Below, in pieces: positions 20,057 to 29,143 of a stretch of 64,000 nt of DNA (position 1 is its first letter; each line of letters starts with the position of its first letter). A model generated the notes under the pieces. It had not been told where the DNA came from. It did not search any database and saw only the letters and a program-made list of their open reading frames with translations. Source of the DNA: Comamonas sp. (GTDB taxonomy: Bacteria > Pseudomonadota > Gammaproteobacteria > Burkholderiales > Burkholderiaceae_C); assembly GCF_009360615.1 (NCBI RefSeq), contig NZ_SPEY01000025.1, positions 1 to 64,000 of the forward strand, read 5' to 3'. A program made the position numbers and the translations under genes.

Positions 20057-22345
20057 CTAGATCTGTTGGAGCGCGTCCAGCACTTCGCTCTTGGAGAGCA
20101 GCTCGCTCATCACCACCGGCGGCTTGCCGGGCAGGTAAAGCACATAGACGGGGACGCCGCTGCGTCCCAGTGATTGCAGTGCCTGGGTGATGGCCGGATC
20201 CTGGCGCGTCCAGTCGGCGCGCAGCAGCTGCACCTTGTGCTGCTCGAAAGCTGCCAGCACCTCGGCATTGCTCAGCGTGGTGCGCTTGTTGACCTGGCAG
20301 GTCACGCACCAGGCGGCCGTGAAGTCCACAAACACCGGCTGGCCCGAGGTCTGGGCAGACTGAACCTTGTCTGCCGACCAGGGTTGCCAGCGTTCGCCGG
20401 CCTGTGCCCTGACCTGATCCACAGGCTCGGCCTTGATCAGCGGCAGTGCGTAGCAGGCCACGCCAATGGCCAGCAGCAAGGCGATGGCACCGAGGCTCAT
20501 GCGGCTCTTGCCGCGCAGGCCCAGGGCCCAGATCAGCGCGGCCAGCACCAGCAGCAGGGCCAGCAGTGCCGCGGCGGCATCCATGCCGCCCTGGTGGCCC
20601 AATACCCAGACCAGCCAGACCACAGTGGCAAACATGGGGAAGGCCATGGCGTGGCGGAAGGTCTGCATCCAGGGGCCGGGGCGGGGCAGCCAGCCCACGA
20701 CGGCGGGCACGAAGCTGGCCAGCAGGTAGGGCAGGGCCATGCCCGTGCCGAGCGCTGCAAACACCGTCAGCGCCTGCGCCGCAGGCATATCGATGGCAAA
20801 GCCCAGCGAGGCCCCCATGAAGGGGGCCGTGCACGGCGAGGCAATGGCCACGGCCAGCACGCCGGAGAGAAAGGAGTCCAGAATCGGGTTGCGCGCCTGG
20901 GCGCTGGCAATGCGGCTGGGCAGCAGACTGCCGAACTCGAACAGCCCGGCCAGATTCAGTCCCAGCACGGTGAACAGCGCCGCCAGCAGCGAGACCACCA
21001 CGGGCGACTGCAGCTGGAAGCCCCAGCCCAGCTGCTGGCCGGCTGCGCGCAGGCCCAGCAGCAGTGCGCCGAGTGCCACAAAGGACAGCACCACGCCCGC
21101 CGTGTAGGCCAGTCCCCCCAGTTTCCGGGCATGGCGGCTCTGGCCATGACCTGAAAACCCCAGTACCTTGATGGCCAGCACGGGAAACACGCAGGGCATG
21201 AGGTTGAGGATCAGGCCGCCGATCAGGCCGCCCAGCAGGGCCGCCCAGAGGCTGCCTGCACTGGCCGTATTGCCCGCAGGTACGGTCTGTGAAGCGGTCT
21301 TGTTGGCTTCCAGCGCTGCGGCCAGGGCCGGAGAAACGCCTGCGAGCGCGGGAGCGCGCCAGCGGCCCTGCACGGCCAGCTCGCTGCGCCAGCCAGCGCT
21401 TTCACCCCGCTCCAGCGCAGCGGTGCGCTCGGCGGTCGGGAGGGCCAGCACCACGGCCAGCTGCGTCGCGGTGTCGCCGCGCATATCGGACAGCGGCATG
21501 TTCTCGCCCACCCAGACATCGCCGTCCCAGCGCTGTGTCCAGTCCTTGCCCGACGCCGCCGCATGCTTGAAGGTGTCGGAATTCTCGGGATAGAACTCCA
21601 GTGTCTTGCCCCTGAGGCCGGCGGGCAGTCCGGGGATACGCAGCGTCACGCGGTCGTCGGGCAGGCTGGCACCTTCGACCTTGCCTTCCACCACAATGGC
21701 CTGTCCGCCCTGGCTCAGCGCCCATGGCTGGCCGGCCTGGGCCAGCGCAAAGGCCTGGCTGTGGGGGGCTGTGCTGCCCTGCACGGGAATCTTCAGGCGG
21801 AAGTTGCCTGATTCGGGAATGCATTCCACGCGGCAGACCAGCCACTCGGCCGTCAGTGCCACCTCCACCATGCCCGACGCCGGGGCCTTGAAGTCGGGGC
21901 TGACCTTGACGGGCACGGGCAGCAGCACCGTGTCCTCATAGCCATAGTTGACCAGGGGCCCTACGCGCAGTGCATGAGGCAGCGGCCAGGCGATGGGGCC
22001 AGCCTCCAGGCCCGGGGGCAGCTGCCACTGCAGCACCGTGGGCAGGCCCGAATCGCCGGCATTTTTCCAGTAGGTATGCCATTCGGGCTGGTGGGTGATC
22101 TTCAACCCCAGCCAGAAGACCTGCCCGGCGGCGATGCCCTCGGGGGCCTGGGCCACCAGCTCGGCCTGCACGCGCGGCGTCTGCACGGTGGCGCCACCCG
22201 AAGCCGCATTCTTGAGCAGGATCTGCGCGCCGGCACCGGTGGAGAAGGCACAGGCCCAGACGGCGAGCGCTAGCATCAGCCAGAGTGATAGACGCTGCGA
22301 GAGGCTGTGGGGTCCGGCGGTCGGGGAATGGGCTTGAGAAGACAT
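20057..22345 (-). CDS. dsbD: thiol:disulfide interchange protein, DsbD/ScsB type
   Basis: A 762-residue inner-membrane protein that carries electrons from cytoplasmic thioredoxin to the periplasm. It has a signal peptide ending near STGAGA; a periplasmic N-terminal domain with a cysteine pair in WLVCRVEC; a membrane domain of about eight segments with the cysteines in LMPCVFPVLA and ASPCTAPF; and a C-terminal thioredoxin-like domain with the active site WCVTC. The N-terminal domain (THYWKN-like region HTYWKNAGDSGLPT) is the longer ScsB-like version, not the classical E. coli DsbD one. Likely uses are cytochrome c maturation, disulfide isomerase recycling or copper tolerance. Confidence 0.88.
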   Translation of the reverse strand: MSSQAHSPTAGPHSLSQRLSLWLMLALAVWACAFSTGAGAQILLKNAASGGATVQTPRVQAELVAQAPEGIAAGQVFWLGLKITHQPEWHTYWKNAGDSGLPTVLQWQLPPGLEAGPIAWPLPHALRVGPLVNYGYEDTVLLPVPVKVSPDFKAPASGMVEVALTAEWLVCRVECIPESGNFRLKIPVQGSTAPHSQAFALAQAGQPWALSQGGQAIVVEGKVEGASLPDDRVTLRIPGLPAGLRGKTLEFYPENSDTFKHAAASGKDWTQRWDGDVWVGENMPLSDMRGDTATQLAVVLALPTAERTAALERGESAGWRSELAVQGRWRAPALAGVSPALAAALEANKTASQTVPAGNTASAGSLWAALLGGLIGGLILNLMPCVFPVLAIKVLGFSGHGQSRHARKLGGLAYTAGVVLSFVALGALLLGLRAAGQQLGWGFQLQSPVVVSLLAALFTVLGLNLAGLFEFGSLLPSRIASAQARNPILDSFLSGVLAVAIASPCTAPFMGASLGFAIDMPAAQALTVFAALGTGMALPYLLASFVPAVVGWLPRPGPWMQTFRHAMAFPMFATVVWLVWVLGHQGGMDAAAALLALLLVLAALIWALGLRGKSRMSLGAIALLLAIGVACYALPLIKAEPVDQVRAQAGERWQPWSADKVQSAQTSGQPVFVDFTAAWCVTCQVNKRTTLSNAEVLAAFEQHKVQLLRADWTRQDPAITQALQSLGRSGVPVYVLYLPGKPPVVMSELLSKSEVLDALQQI

Positions 22346-22544
22346 GGCGGACGGTGGGAGTCTGTGGCGGTGTTTTGGTTCCCTGCGCGGGGGCGGCCGA
22401 TTGGCAAAACCAATGCTTGCATAGGCGCATGGTATTGGACAGCCGGCGCAGGCGGACTCCATCATGGCCCGGCCGACAAGGCTCAAACAGCCCGCTAGCC
22501 GGTCGCAGGAGTCCGTTACCGGGCAATCACAGGAGACAAGCATT

Positions 22545-23518
22545 ATGGTGAATACTTCGCGCCGCCGCTTTCTTGCCACCTCGGCGGCCTGTGCGGCCAC
22601 CGCGCTGCCCTGGCATGCGGACGCTGCGCCCGGCTATCCGGACAAGTCGGTTCGGGTCATCGTGCCGTTTCCGGCCGGAGGCACCACGGACGTGGTGGCG
22701 AGGCTGGCCCTGCAAAAGCTCGGCGAAATCACGGGCCAGTCCTTTGTGGTGGACAACAAGGGGGGGCCAACGGTGTCATTGGCACCGAGCTGGCGGCCCG
22801 CGCCGCCCCCGACGGCTATACCCTGCTGCTGAACACCGCCGGAGCGCAGACCCTCAGCCCCGTGCTCTACAGGACCGGCTACGAGGCGCTGGCCAGCTTC
22901 GAGCCCATCAGTCATCTGTGCGATGTGGGCTTTGTGGTGATTGCGCGCAAGGACCTGCCCGTCAACAGCATGCAGGAGCTGATCGCCATGGCGAAGCAGG
23001 GCCGGCCGCTGAGCGCCTCCTCGGGCAGCAGCATGATCTCGCTGATCACCGAGCAGTTCAAGAAGGTGGTCGAGGTGCCCGGCATCGTCAATGCCCAGTA
23101 CAAGGGCACGGGCGCGCAGATGCAGGCCGTGGTGGCGGGCGAGGTGGACTTCTCGTTCGATTCCTTCACCTCGGTGGAAATGATTCGCGCCGGCAAGGTC
23201 AAGGCCCTGGCCGTGCTGCTGCCCCAGCGTGCCCCGGCCTTTGTGCAGGTACCCACGCTGCGCGAGCTGGGCGTCATGGGCATGGACTTCAGCTCCTGGT
23301 CGGGTCTTCTGGCACCCAGGGGCACACCGCAGGAGATCGTGGGCTATCTGGCCCAGCAGATGGACAGGATCATGCAGATGCCGGATGTCCTGGCCAGGCT
23401 CGCCGGCTACAACTACCTGCCGCGACGCAGCACGCCCCAGGAGTTCGGGCGGCTTATTGCCGCCGACCACGAGCGCTGGAAGCGCGTCGTCAAGGAAACG
23501 GGCATCACCCTGGGTTAG
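22545..23518 (+). pseudogene. Bug-type solute-binding receptor, frameshifted in a G7 run
   Basis: The reading frame starts at ATG 22545 (AGGAG 9 bp upstream) with a twin-arginine-like signal sequence SRRRFLATSAACAATALP. It gives the Bug signature VRVIVPFPAGGTTDVVARLALQKL and then runs out of frame after VVDNKGG at the G7 run 22761-22767. Restoring one base yields the expected NGVIGTELAARAAPDGYT and continues in the frame that ends at 23518 with ETGITLG. The total would be about 324 residues, normal for periplasmic receptors of tripartite tricarboxylate transporters. The shift may be a true null mutation, a phase-variable site or a sequencing error. No TctAB genes are adjacent. Confidence 0.85.
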
Positions 23519-25163
23519 CGCCGCGCGGTGCCACCCCTGCATCCGTGGCCAGGGTGGCCACATTGCTGGGCGGCTGGCCCCCCACTTCGGCCGGGATGGC
23601 GATGCGCTCGCAGGGGTCGGCCCGGGCCATCAGCGCATCGCTGTCCATGGGGTGCCGGGTTTCCTGCTCCTCGGCAGCTGGCGTTTGCTCCCGAGTCCCT
23701 GCGGGCTGTGCCGGGGGCTGGGCGGCGACCGGCAGCATGCGCGCCTTGCGCCAGTTGCCCCAGCGGTAGTAGGCCAGCATCATCAGCATGGAGCAGACGG
23801 AGCTGATGGGAAAGCTCCACCAGATGGCATCCACGCCCATCACGGGTTGCAGCCAGCGTGCCACGGGAACGCGTATCCCCCACATCGCAATTGCCAGAAT
23901 GAGCACCGGTGCCACCACGGCCCCCGTGGAGCGCACCACGCCGGCCAGGACAAAGGTCACCCCGAAAAAGAGGAAGGAGCCGATGGCGATGTGGTTGAGG
24001 TGGCGGGCCACCTCCAGCGAGGGGCTGCCGCCGGGCAGAAACCAGCCCAGGACATGGCGGTCCAGAAGCACGATGAGCGCGATCAGGCTGCCGGTCAGCA
24101 GAAGATTGCCCAGCATGCCCGCATAGGCCGTGGCCCCAACGCGCCTCCAGAGCCCTGCGCCCACGTTCTGCGCGGCCATGGATGAACAGGCGGCACCTAT
24201 GGCCATGGCCGGCATCTGCACATAGGTCCACAGCTGCAGCGCGGCGCTATAGGCGGATGCCGTCTGCACGCCGTGCTCGTTGACCATGGAGATCATGGCG
24301 ATCATGGCCAGAGAGATCATCACGATCTGCACGCCCATGGGCAGGCCCTTGACCACCAGAGTGCGCACAATCGTCAGATCGGGCCTGAACAGCCCCATCT
24401 GCCGGCGACCGATCCACAAGGGATGGCGGCGCAGACGCAACCAGCCCAGCAGGGCCGCAAAGCTCACGCCATTGGCCACCAGCGTGGCGACCGCCGAGCC
24501 CTGGATACCCATGCGTGGCACGGGGCCCCAGCCAAAGATCAGCAGCGGGTTGAGGGCCATGTCCAGCACCACGACGACGAGCAGAAACCAGAACGGCGTT
24601 CGGGTGTCTCCCGCGCCGCGCAGGGCCGCCGTCACAAAGCTGAACATGAACAGCAGCGGAATGGCCAGGAAGATGATCTTGAGATAGGCCTCGGCCAGCG
24701 GCAAAGCCGCCTCGGGCGTGCTCATCCATTGCATGAGATGGCGCGACAGCGGCCAGCCGAGCACGGCGATCAGCAGCGAAACGACGCCAAAAAACGTCGC
24801 GCTGGTGCCAAGTACGCGTTTGGCCTGCGCGATGTTTTTCGCGCCCATGCTCTGGGCGATCAGGATATTGGTCGCCATGCTGATGCCGAACACCGCGCCG
24901 ATCAGGGCGAACATCACATTGTTGGCATTGGCGGTGGCGGTCAGCGCCGCCTCGCCCAGGTGACCACCGACCCAGATGGCATTCACCGAGCCGTTGAGCG
25001 ACTGCAGCACATTTCCGGCGAGGATCGGCAGCGCAAAGACCAGCAAGGTGCTGGCAATCGGGCCCTGGGTCAGGTCGCGGGTCTGGGGCTTGGAGTTGGC
25101 GGTGCGCGCACTCTGGCGCGGCCCGCTGGCGGAGGCTTCAGGCATCGGCCCATTGTGGGGCAT
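23505..25163 (-). CDS. MATE family efflux transporter
   Basis: A 552-residue multidrug/toxin extrusion protein with about twelve transmembrane segments in two homologous halves. TQGPIASTLLVFALPILAG begins the first half and MGVQIVMISLAMIAMISMVN the second; LRGAGDTRTPFW and VRSTGAVVAPV are the paired conserved loops of MATE proteins. Such carriers export cationic drugs using sodium or proton gradients. The last 90 or so residues (after YYRWGNWRKARM) form a Pro/Ala/Glu-rich tail that is unusual for the family. Its 3' end overlaps the convergent frameshifted Bug gene by 14 bp. Confidence 0.88.
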   Translation of the reverse strand: MPHNGPMPEASASGPRQSARTANSKPQTRDLTQGPIASTLLVFALPILAGNVLQSLNGSVNAIWVGGHLGEAALTATANANNVMFALIGAVFGISMATNILIAQSMGAKNIAQAKRVLGTSATFFGVVSLLIAVLGWPLSRHLMQWMSTPEAALPLAEAYLKIIFLAIPLLFMFSFVTAALRGAGDTRTPFWFLLVVVVLDMALNPLLIFGWGPVPRMGIQGSAVATLVANGVSFAALLGWLRLRRHPLWIGRRQMGLFRPDLTIVRTLVVKGLPMGVQIVMISLAMIAMISMVNEHGVQTASAYSAALQLWTYVQMPAMAIGAACSSMAAQNVGAGLWRRVGATAYAGMLGNLLLTGSLIALIVLLDRHVLGWFLPGGSPSLEVARHLNHIAIGSFLFFGVTFVLAGVVRSTGAVVAPVLILAIAMWGIRVPVARWLQPVMGVDAIWWSFPISSVCSMLMMLAYYRWGNWRKARMLPVAAQPPAQPAGTREQTPAAEEQETRHPMDSDALMARADPCERIAIPAEVGGQPPSNVATLATDAGVAPRGANPG

Positions 25164-25241
25164 GTCGGCTGGTTGCGGTTGACGGGCGGTGGCCCCGGAA
25201 TCCTGGGCATATGGTGGTTTCGGGGCGCTGGCGCAGCTACG

Positions 25242-26117
25242 ATGATGGCCATGAGCAATACCCAGACCACTCCCGCAAGCGCGCTTCCCCGCTGGCCGTC
25301 ACGCTTCTGGGCCCAGGCCTCGGCCCATGACTTTGCCCAGGCCCAGAACAATGGCCTGGCCGCAGACACCGTGGCCGTGCTGCCCGTGGCGGCGGTGGAG
25401 CAGCATGGGCCGCATCTGCCGCTGTCGGTGGATGCCTGCCTGATAGAGGGCGTCATCGATGCCGCTCTGGCCCAACTGCCAGCCGAGCTGCCGGTGCTGT
25501 TTCTGCCGCCGCAGAACATCGGCTTTTCGGTCGAGCATACGAACTATGCGGGCACCTTGAGCCTGCAGCCGGCCACGCTGATTGCACTGTGGACGGAGCT
25601 GGGCGCCTGCGTGGCGCGCGCCGGCATCAGGAAGCTGCTGCTGCTCAACGGTCATGGCGGCCAGGTCAGCGTGATGGACATCGTTGCGCGCGAGCTGCGC
25701 ATCCGGCATGGCCTGCTGGTCTACAGCGCCAGCTGGTTCGGGCTGGTGGACGATGCGGCCAACCAGCAGTTCTGCGCGCATGAGCATCGCTTCGGCATTC
25801 ACGGCGGCGAAGTGGAGACCTCGATGCTGCTGCACCTGGCGCCCGAGACCGTGCATATGGAGCGTGCGCAGAACTTTGCCTCCAGCTCGGAGCTGCGGGC
25901 CGGCAAATACCACTTCATCGGCAATGGCCGCAGCGCCAAGCTGGGCTGGGCCATCGAGGACTACAACCCGGCCGGAGCCGTGGGCAACTCCGCCGCCGCG
26001 ACGGCCGAGCGTGGCGCGGCCATGGTGCGTTCATCGGCGCAGGGCCTGGTGAGGTTGCTGGGCGAAATTCATGACCTTCCCCTGAGTACGGTGGGAAATC
26101 AGCCACAGCCGCTTTGA
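25242..26117 (+). CDS. creatininase family amidohydrolase
   Basis: A 291-residue member of the creatininase/MftE family. The metal-site segment VAAVEQHGPHLPLSVDACL supplies Glu, His and Asp ligands, LLLNGHGGQ the second His-containing loop, and IHGGEVETSMLL the further Glu. Family members hydrolyse cyclic amides such as creatinine, or process small peptides and formamides, so the substrate is open. Start is among ATG 25242, 25245 and 25251; none has a strong ribosome-binding site. It is divergent from the MATE gene with 78 bp between them. Confidence 0.82.
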   Translation: MMAMSNTQTTPASALPRWPSRFWAQASAHDFAQAQNNGLAADTVAVLPVAAVEQHGPHLPLSVDACLIEGVIDAALAQLPAELPVLFLPPQNIGFSVEHTNYAGTLSLQPATLIALWTELGACVARAGIRKLLLLNGHGGQVSVMDIVARELRIRHGLLVYSASWFGLVDDAANQQFCAHEHRFGIHGGEVETSMLLHLAPETVHMERAQNFASSSELRAGKYHFIGNGRSAKLGWAIEDYNPAGAVGNSAAATAERGAAMVRSSAQGLVRLLGEIHDLPLSTVGNQPQPL

Positions 26118-26310
26118 ATTCAGGAGCTTATTTCGCAATATCAGTATGCATTTACGATTCATTTTGTATTGAAAATAAATGCTGTAAAGCGATATAAGCT
26201 ACTTTAAAGATAGCAAAAAACAGAAAGGCCCTGAAAGGCCACTGCAAAAATCTGTTTCATCGCGAGCCTCGCTCAACGCAAGCCGCCAAAAACTGGCGTG
26301 CTCCATGCGC
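26118..26310. other. AT-rich intergenic segment with a short palindrome-like element
   Basis: 26160-26217 is notably AT-rich for this genome and reads, on the minus strand, GTAGCTTATATCGCTTTACAG followed by TATTTTC. This resembles other short elements of the window at 13612, 32037 and 47247. A pair AAAGGCCCTGAAAGGCC at about 26223 is a small direct repeat. No gene is seen. Confidence 0.4.
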
Positions 26311-26412
26311 GTGACAGCGAGCAAGACCTGGGCGGCCCTCGCCGCCGCGCAGCGAGGCTGTCGTCCCCTTCCGGTGCGAAGCAACAGAGAGGGGGAAGGC
26401 GCGCCAGCGCCA
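26311..26412. repeat. GC-rich dispersed intergenic repeat, copy 2
   Basis: Contains GCCGCCGCGCAGCGAGGCTG, GTCCCCTTCCGGTGCGAAGC and AGAGAGGGGGAAGGCGCGCC. About 75 bp are nearly identical to copy 3, 165 bp further on. The two CCCCTTCC / GGGGGAAGG arms can form a hairpin. Confidence 0.8.
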
Positions 26413-26490
26413 TAGATCTGCTCGCAGACACCGTAGGGCAGCGGCCGCAGCCTCTGTCAACGCCCTGAAAAACTGGCGCGGTCCGCAAAG

Positions 26491-26585
26491 AGACAGCGAG
26501 CAAGCGCCGCCGCGCAGCGAGGCTGTCGTCCCCTTCCGGTGCGAAGCACCAGAGAGGGGGAAGGCGCGCCAGCGCCACAGGGGGA
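26491..26585. repeat. GC-rich dispersed intergenic repeat, copy 3
   Basis: Direct repeat of copy 2, differing at only a few bases in the shared core (AGCACCAG for AGCAACAG). Both copies are also preceded by the sequence AAAAACTGGCG about 25 bp upstream, so the duplicated unit extends beyond the hairpin. It ends 3 bp before the stop of the Bug receptor gene. Confidence 0.8.
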
Positions 26586-26587
26586 GC

Positions 26588-27574
26588 TTACTGTTTAGCA
26601 ATCTTGGCCGTGGTGATGACATCGCCCCAGCGCTTGATTTCCGACTGCAGCAGCTTGGCGGTCTGCTCGGGCGTGCTGGCCTGGGCCTGCACATTCAGTT
26701 CGCGCAGCTTTTTGGCGACCTCGGGGTTGTTGACGGCGGCGTTGATTTCCTTGTTCAGGCGCGCGATCACGGGGGCGGGCGTCTTGGAGGGGGCTGCCAG
26801 CGCATTCCAGGACGAGGCCACAAAGCCCTTGACGCCGGATTCCTGGGCCGTGGGCACATTGGGCAGCAGCGGCGAGCGCTTCTCGCCCGTCACCGCGAGC
26901 AGGTTCACGGCCTTGGAATTGATCTGGCCCATGATGGGCGTGAGAATTTCCACGGCTGCATCGATCTGCCTGCCGCGCAGCGCGGTCACCACGGCGGGCG
27001 TGCCGTTGAAGGGCACGATCTGCGCATCGATGCCGGCCGTGGTCTTGAACAGCTCGGCCGCCAGGTGCTGGGTGCTGCCCACGTTGATGCTGCCCAGATT
27101 CAGCTTGCCGGGATGGGCCTTGGCATAGCTCACGAGCTCGCCCAAATTCTTGAAGGGCGATTTGGCATCGGTGATGACGCCGATGTCAAAGTAGCCCAGC
27201 GTGGAGATGGGCGTCAGGTCCTTGACCATGTCGAAGGGCAGATCGTTGAACAGATTCACCGTGACGGCGCTGCCGTTGGACATGAGAAACAGCGTATGGC
27301 CGTCGGGCACCGCCTTGGCCACGGTGTCGGCCGCCACGATACCGCCCGCGCTGGGCTTGTTGTCGATGACCACGGGCTGGCCGAGCTGGGTGGACAACTG
27401 TTGGGCTACGACACGGGCCGTCACATCGGCCACGCCGCCGGCGCCAAAGGGAACGACGATGCGGATGGGGCGGTTGGACAGGCCTTCGGCCTGGGCGGTG
27501 GCGGCAAATCCGCTCAGCAGGACAGCCCCCGCTGCGGCGCTGATCAGGGATTGGGTAAAACTGCGGCGTTTCAT
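26588..27574 (-). CDS. Bug-type tripartite tricarboxylate transporter substrate-binding protein
   Basis: A 328-residue periplasmic receptor. The signal peptide ends near ATAQA (about residue 29). The Bug signature IRIVVPFGAGGVADVTARVVAQQL is followed by VVIDNKPSAGGIVAADTVAK and PDGHTLFLMSNG, all hallmarks of the family. Receptors of this kind bind carboxylates or other small anionic molecules, usually with the TctAB membrane pair; here no TctAB is adjacent, which is common in Bordetella and Comamonas, where Bug genes are greatly expanded. AAGGA precedes the ATG at 27574. The ligand cannot be predicted from sequence by eye. Confidence 0.9.
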   Translation of the reverse strand: MKRRSFTQSLISAAAGAVLLSGFAATAQAEGLSNRPIRIVVPFGAGGVADVTARVVAQQLSTQLGQPVVIDNKPSAGGIVAADTVAKAVPDGHTLFLMSNGSAVTVNLFNDLPFDMVKDLTPISTLGYFDIGVITDAKSPFKNLGELVSYAKAHPGKLNLGSINVGSTQHLAAELFKTTAGIDAQIVPFNGTPAVVTALRGRQIDAAVEILTPIMGQINSKAVNLLAVTGEKRSPLLPNVPTAQESGVKGFVASSWNALAAPSKTPAPVIARLNKEINAAVNNPEVAKKLRELNVQAQASTPEQTAKLLQSEIKRWGDVITTAKIAKQ

Positions 27575-27675
27575 GCTTGTCCTTCTGTCTGAAACTTTTA
27601 TCCCGAGAGTGTGCCGCCGAAAGATGCCCGGAGGCAGCCGCAAAGCGTTCTGTCTGCTATGCCGCACAGGTATGG

Positions 27676-28133
27676 CTAGTTACCGCTTGCTTGCAGGGTA
27701 TCCAGTCCCCAGTGATGCATGGCCTCGCGCACGATCAGCAGGGCGGCTGCTTGCTCGGGGGTCTGCGGCAGCTGCGGATCGGCATGGCCCGGCTTCTGGG
27801 CCTGGCGCGCCAGCAGCTCGAACAGGTTCTCGATGGCATCGCGTGAGGCCTGTGTGGCTTGCGGGTCGGCCGTGGCACCATGGATCAGTTGCCGCAGCAG
27901 CGGGTCTGTCGTTTGCAGCAGGCTGGCGCCTGCAGGCAGCCAGCGCCCGGCCGGCATGACGGCATCCTCCACATCGGCAATCGCGTTTTCCAGCATCAGC
28001 GCATTGGGCATGCGCTGGGCAAAGGCCTTGGCCAGGGTGGCGGTGCCGATGGGCAGCCGGTGAGCCGGTGCTGCTGTGCGCCTATTTCAAGTGTCAGCGC
28101 CGTATCGCCAAGACTGAGAAAGATGGAGTCCAT
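27676..28133 (-). pseudogene. small gene of unknown function disrupted by an 8-bp tandem duplication
   Basis: A gene starting at ATG 28133 encodes MDSIFLSLGDTALTLEIGAQ and then meets the 8-bp sequence AGCCGGTG present twice in tandem (plus strand 28055-28070). Removing one copy joins this directly to PIGTATLAKAFAQRM and the frame ending at 27676, giving 149 residues without interruption. As it stands the product shifts frame after residue 23 and stops early. A shorter product could start at an internal ATG (28011, 111 residues). I do not recognise the family; the protein is soluble, helical and Ala/Gln-rich. Confidence 0.75.
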
Positions 28134-28181
28134 TGCGGCTTTGTAGCACTTTGCGTTGGCTGGCTCCTGGCATGAGGGGGA

Positions 28182-28859
28182 TCAGGCGCTGGTGATCCAG
28201 CTTCTGTATTCGGCGCTATCGAGATGGTTGAGCGTGTTGAAGCTTTGCAGCATCAGGCGCTTGGGACTGATGCTGAACTCGGTCACGGCAATGTTGCGCA
28301 GCCGCATATTGAGGGCGATGGTCACTTCGGGCGCGGTGCCAAGCACCTGGCCCACGGCGGCGGAGATGGGGCCGCCGCTGCTGACCAGCAGCACGTTCTG
28401 GCCGCTGTGTCGATGGCGTATTTCCTCGAGCACCTGGTGCACGCCGTCCGAAAAACCGTTCCAGTCGGGCATGCCCTCAGGGCTGATGGTGCCTCCCATC
28501 CATTGACCCAGCGCGTCGCACAGCAGGCGGAAATGATGGCGGTACAGTTCCGGCGTATCGGGCCTGGGCAGAGGGCCCGGATGGATGGCGCGCAGCAGGG
28601 CTTCGCTGTCGTACTCGTTGAGCCCCGGCCGGCTTTGTGCATCGAGGCGGTATGCGTTGCCCAGGCCCTGGACAATGCCGGCCAGCGTCTGCTGGTGCCG
28701 TTTGAGCGTGCCGGCATAGACCGCGTCGAACGTCAGGCCTCGCTCACGCCAGTATTCACCCAGGCGCACGGCCTGTTCCTGGCCGCGCGGGCTGAGCTGG
28801 TCGTAATCTTCCGCGCCAAACGAGGCCTGGCCATGGCGCACAAGGTAGAGGGTTCCCAT
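28182..28859 (-). CDS. histidine phosphatase family protein
   Basis: A 225-residue member of the phosphoglycerate-mutase-like histidine phosphatase superfamily. The catalytic motif LVRHGQ places the phosphorylated His at residue 9, and LVSSGGPISA holds the position of the second catalytic region, though the usual His there is replaced by Ser-Gly-Gly. The lengthy central helical part (LPRPDTPELYRHHFRLL) is usual. Possible substrates range from sugar phosphates to phosphohistidine proteins. It lies 48 bp upstream of the disrupted small gene on the same strand and 284 bp from the divergent iron-transport operon. Confidence 0.82.
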   Translation of the reverse strand: MGTLYLVRHGQASFGAEDYDQLSPRGQEQAVRLGEYWRERGLTFDAVYAGTLKRHQQTLAGIVQGLGNAYRLDAQSRPGLNEYDSEALLRAIHPGPLPRPDTPELYRHHFRLLCDALGQWMGGTISPEGMPDWNGFSDGVHQVLEEIRHRHSGQNVLLVSSGGPISAAVGQVLGTAPEVTIALNMRLRNIAVTEFSISPKRLMLQSFNTLNHLDSAEYRSWITSA

Positions 28860-29001
28860 GGCGCGGATGTTGGGCCTTGCCCGCTTGTGGCGCTGTCATG
28901 CCTGCGACCTGCTGGCGCTTCGGTGACAGCGCCGGGGCGCCTATTTCCGCCACCGCGGTCCGGATTGAAGCCCGGCCAGGGCAAGCCTCTCGGTTAAGAT
29001 A

Positions 29002-29020
29002 GTTGAGAGCTATTCTCAAA
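29002..29020 (+). promoter_or_regulatory. Fur-box-like site upstream of the ferric-iron transporter
   Basis: The 15-bp core TGAGAGCTATTCTCA matches the 7-1-7 Fur motif TGAGAATnATTCTCA at 12 of 14 specified positions. It is located about 125 bp before the iron-binding-protein start and within a likely promoter region (TAAGAT hexamer at 28995). Confidence 0.6.
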
Positions 29021-29143
29021 AACATCAGAAAACGCTCCGCTTTCCAGACGGGTTGACGGCTCTCCTGCACATGGCTGGCAGGAGGCTTTTCGGTTGAGAG
29101 GCGGGGCGTGTTTCTGAAGCCTGTTCACCCCCTGGAGCCCCTC

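Noticed and set aside
26311-26585. Repeated units as a possible CRISPR array
   Set aside because: Only two long copies, no regular spacers and no cas genes; they belong to the dispersed intergenic repeat family.
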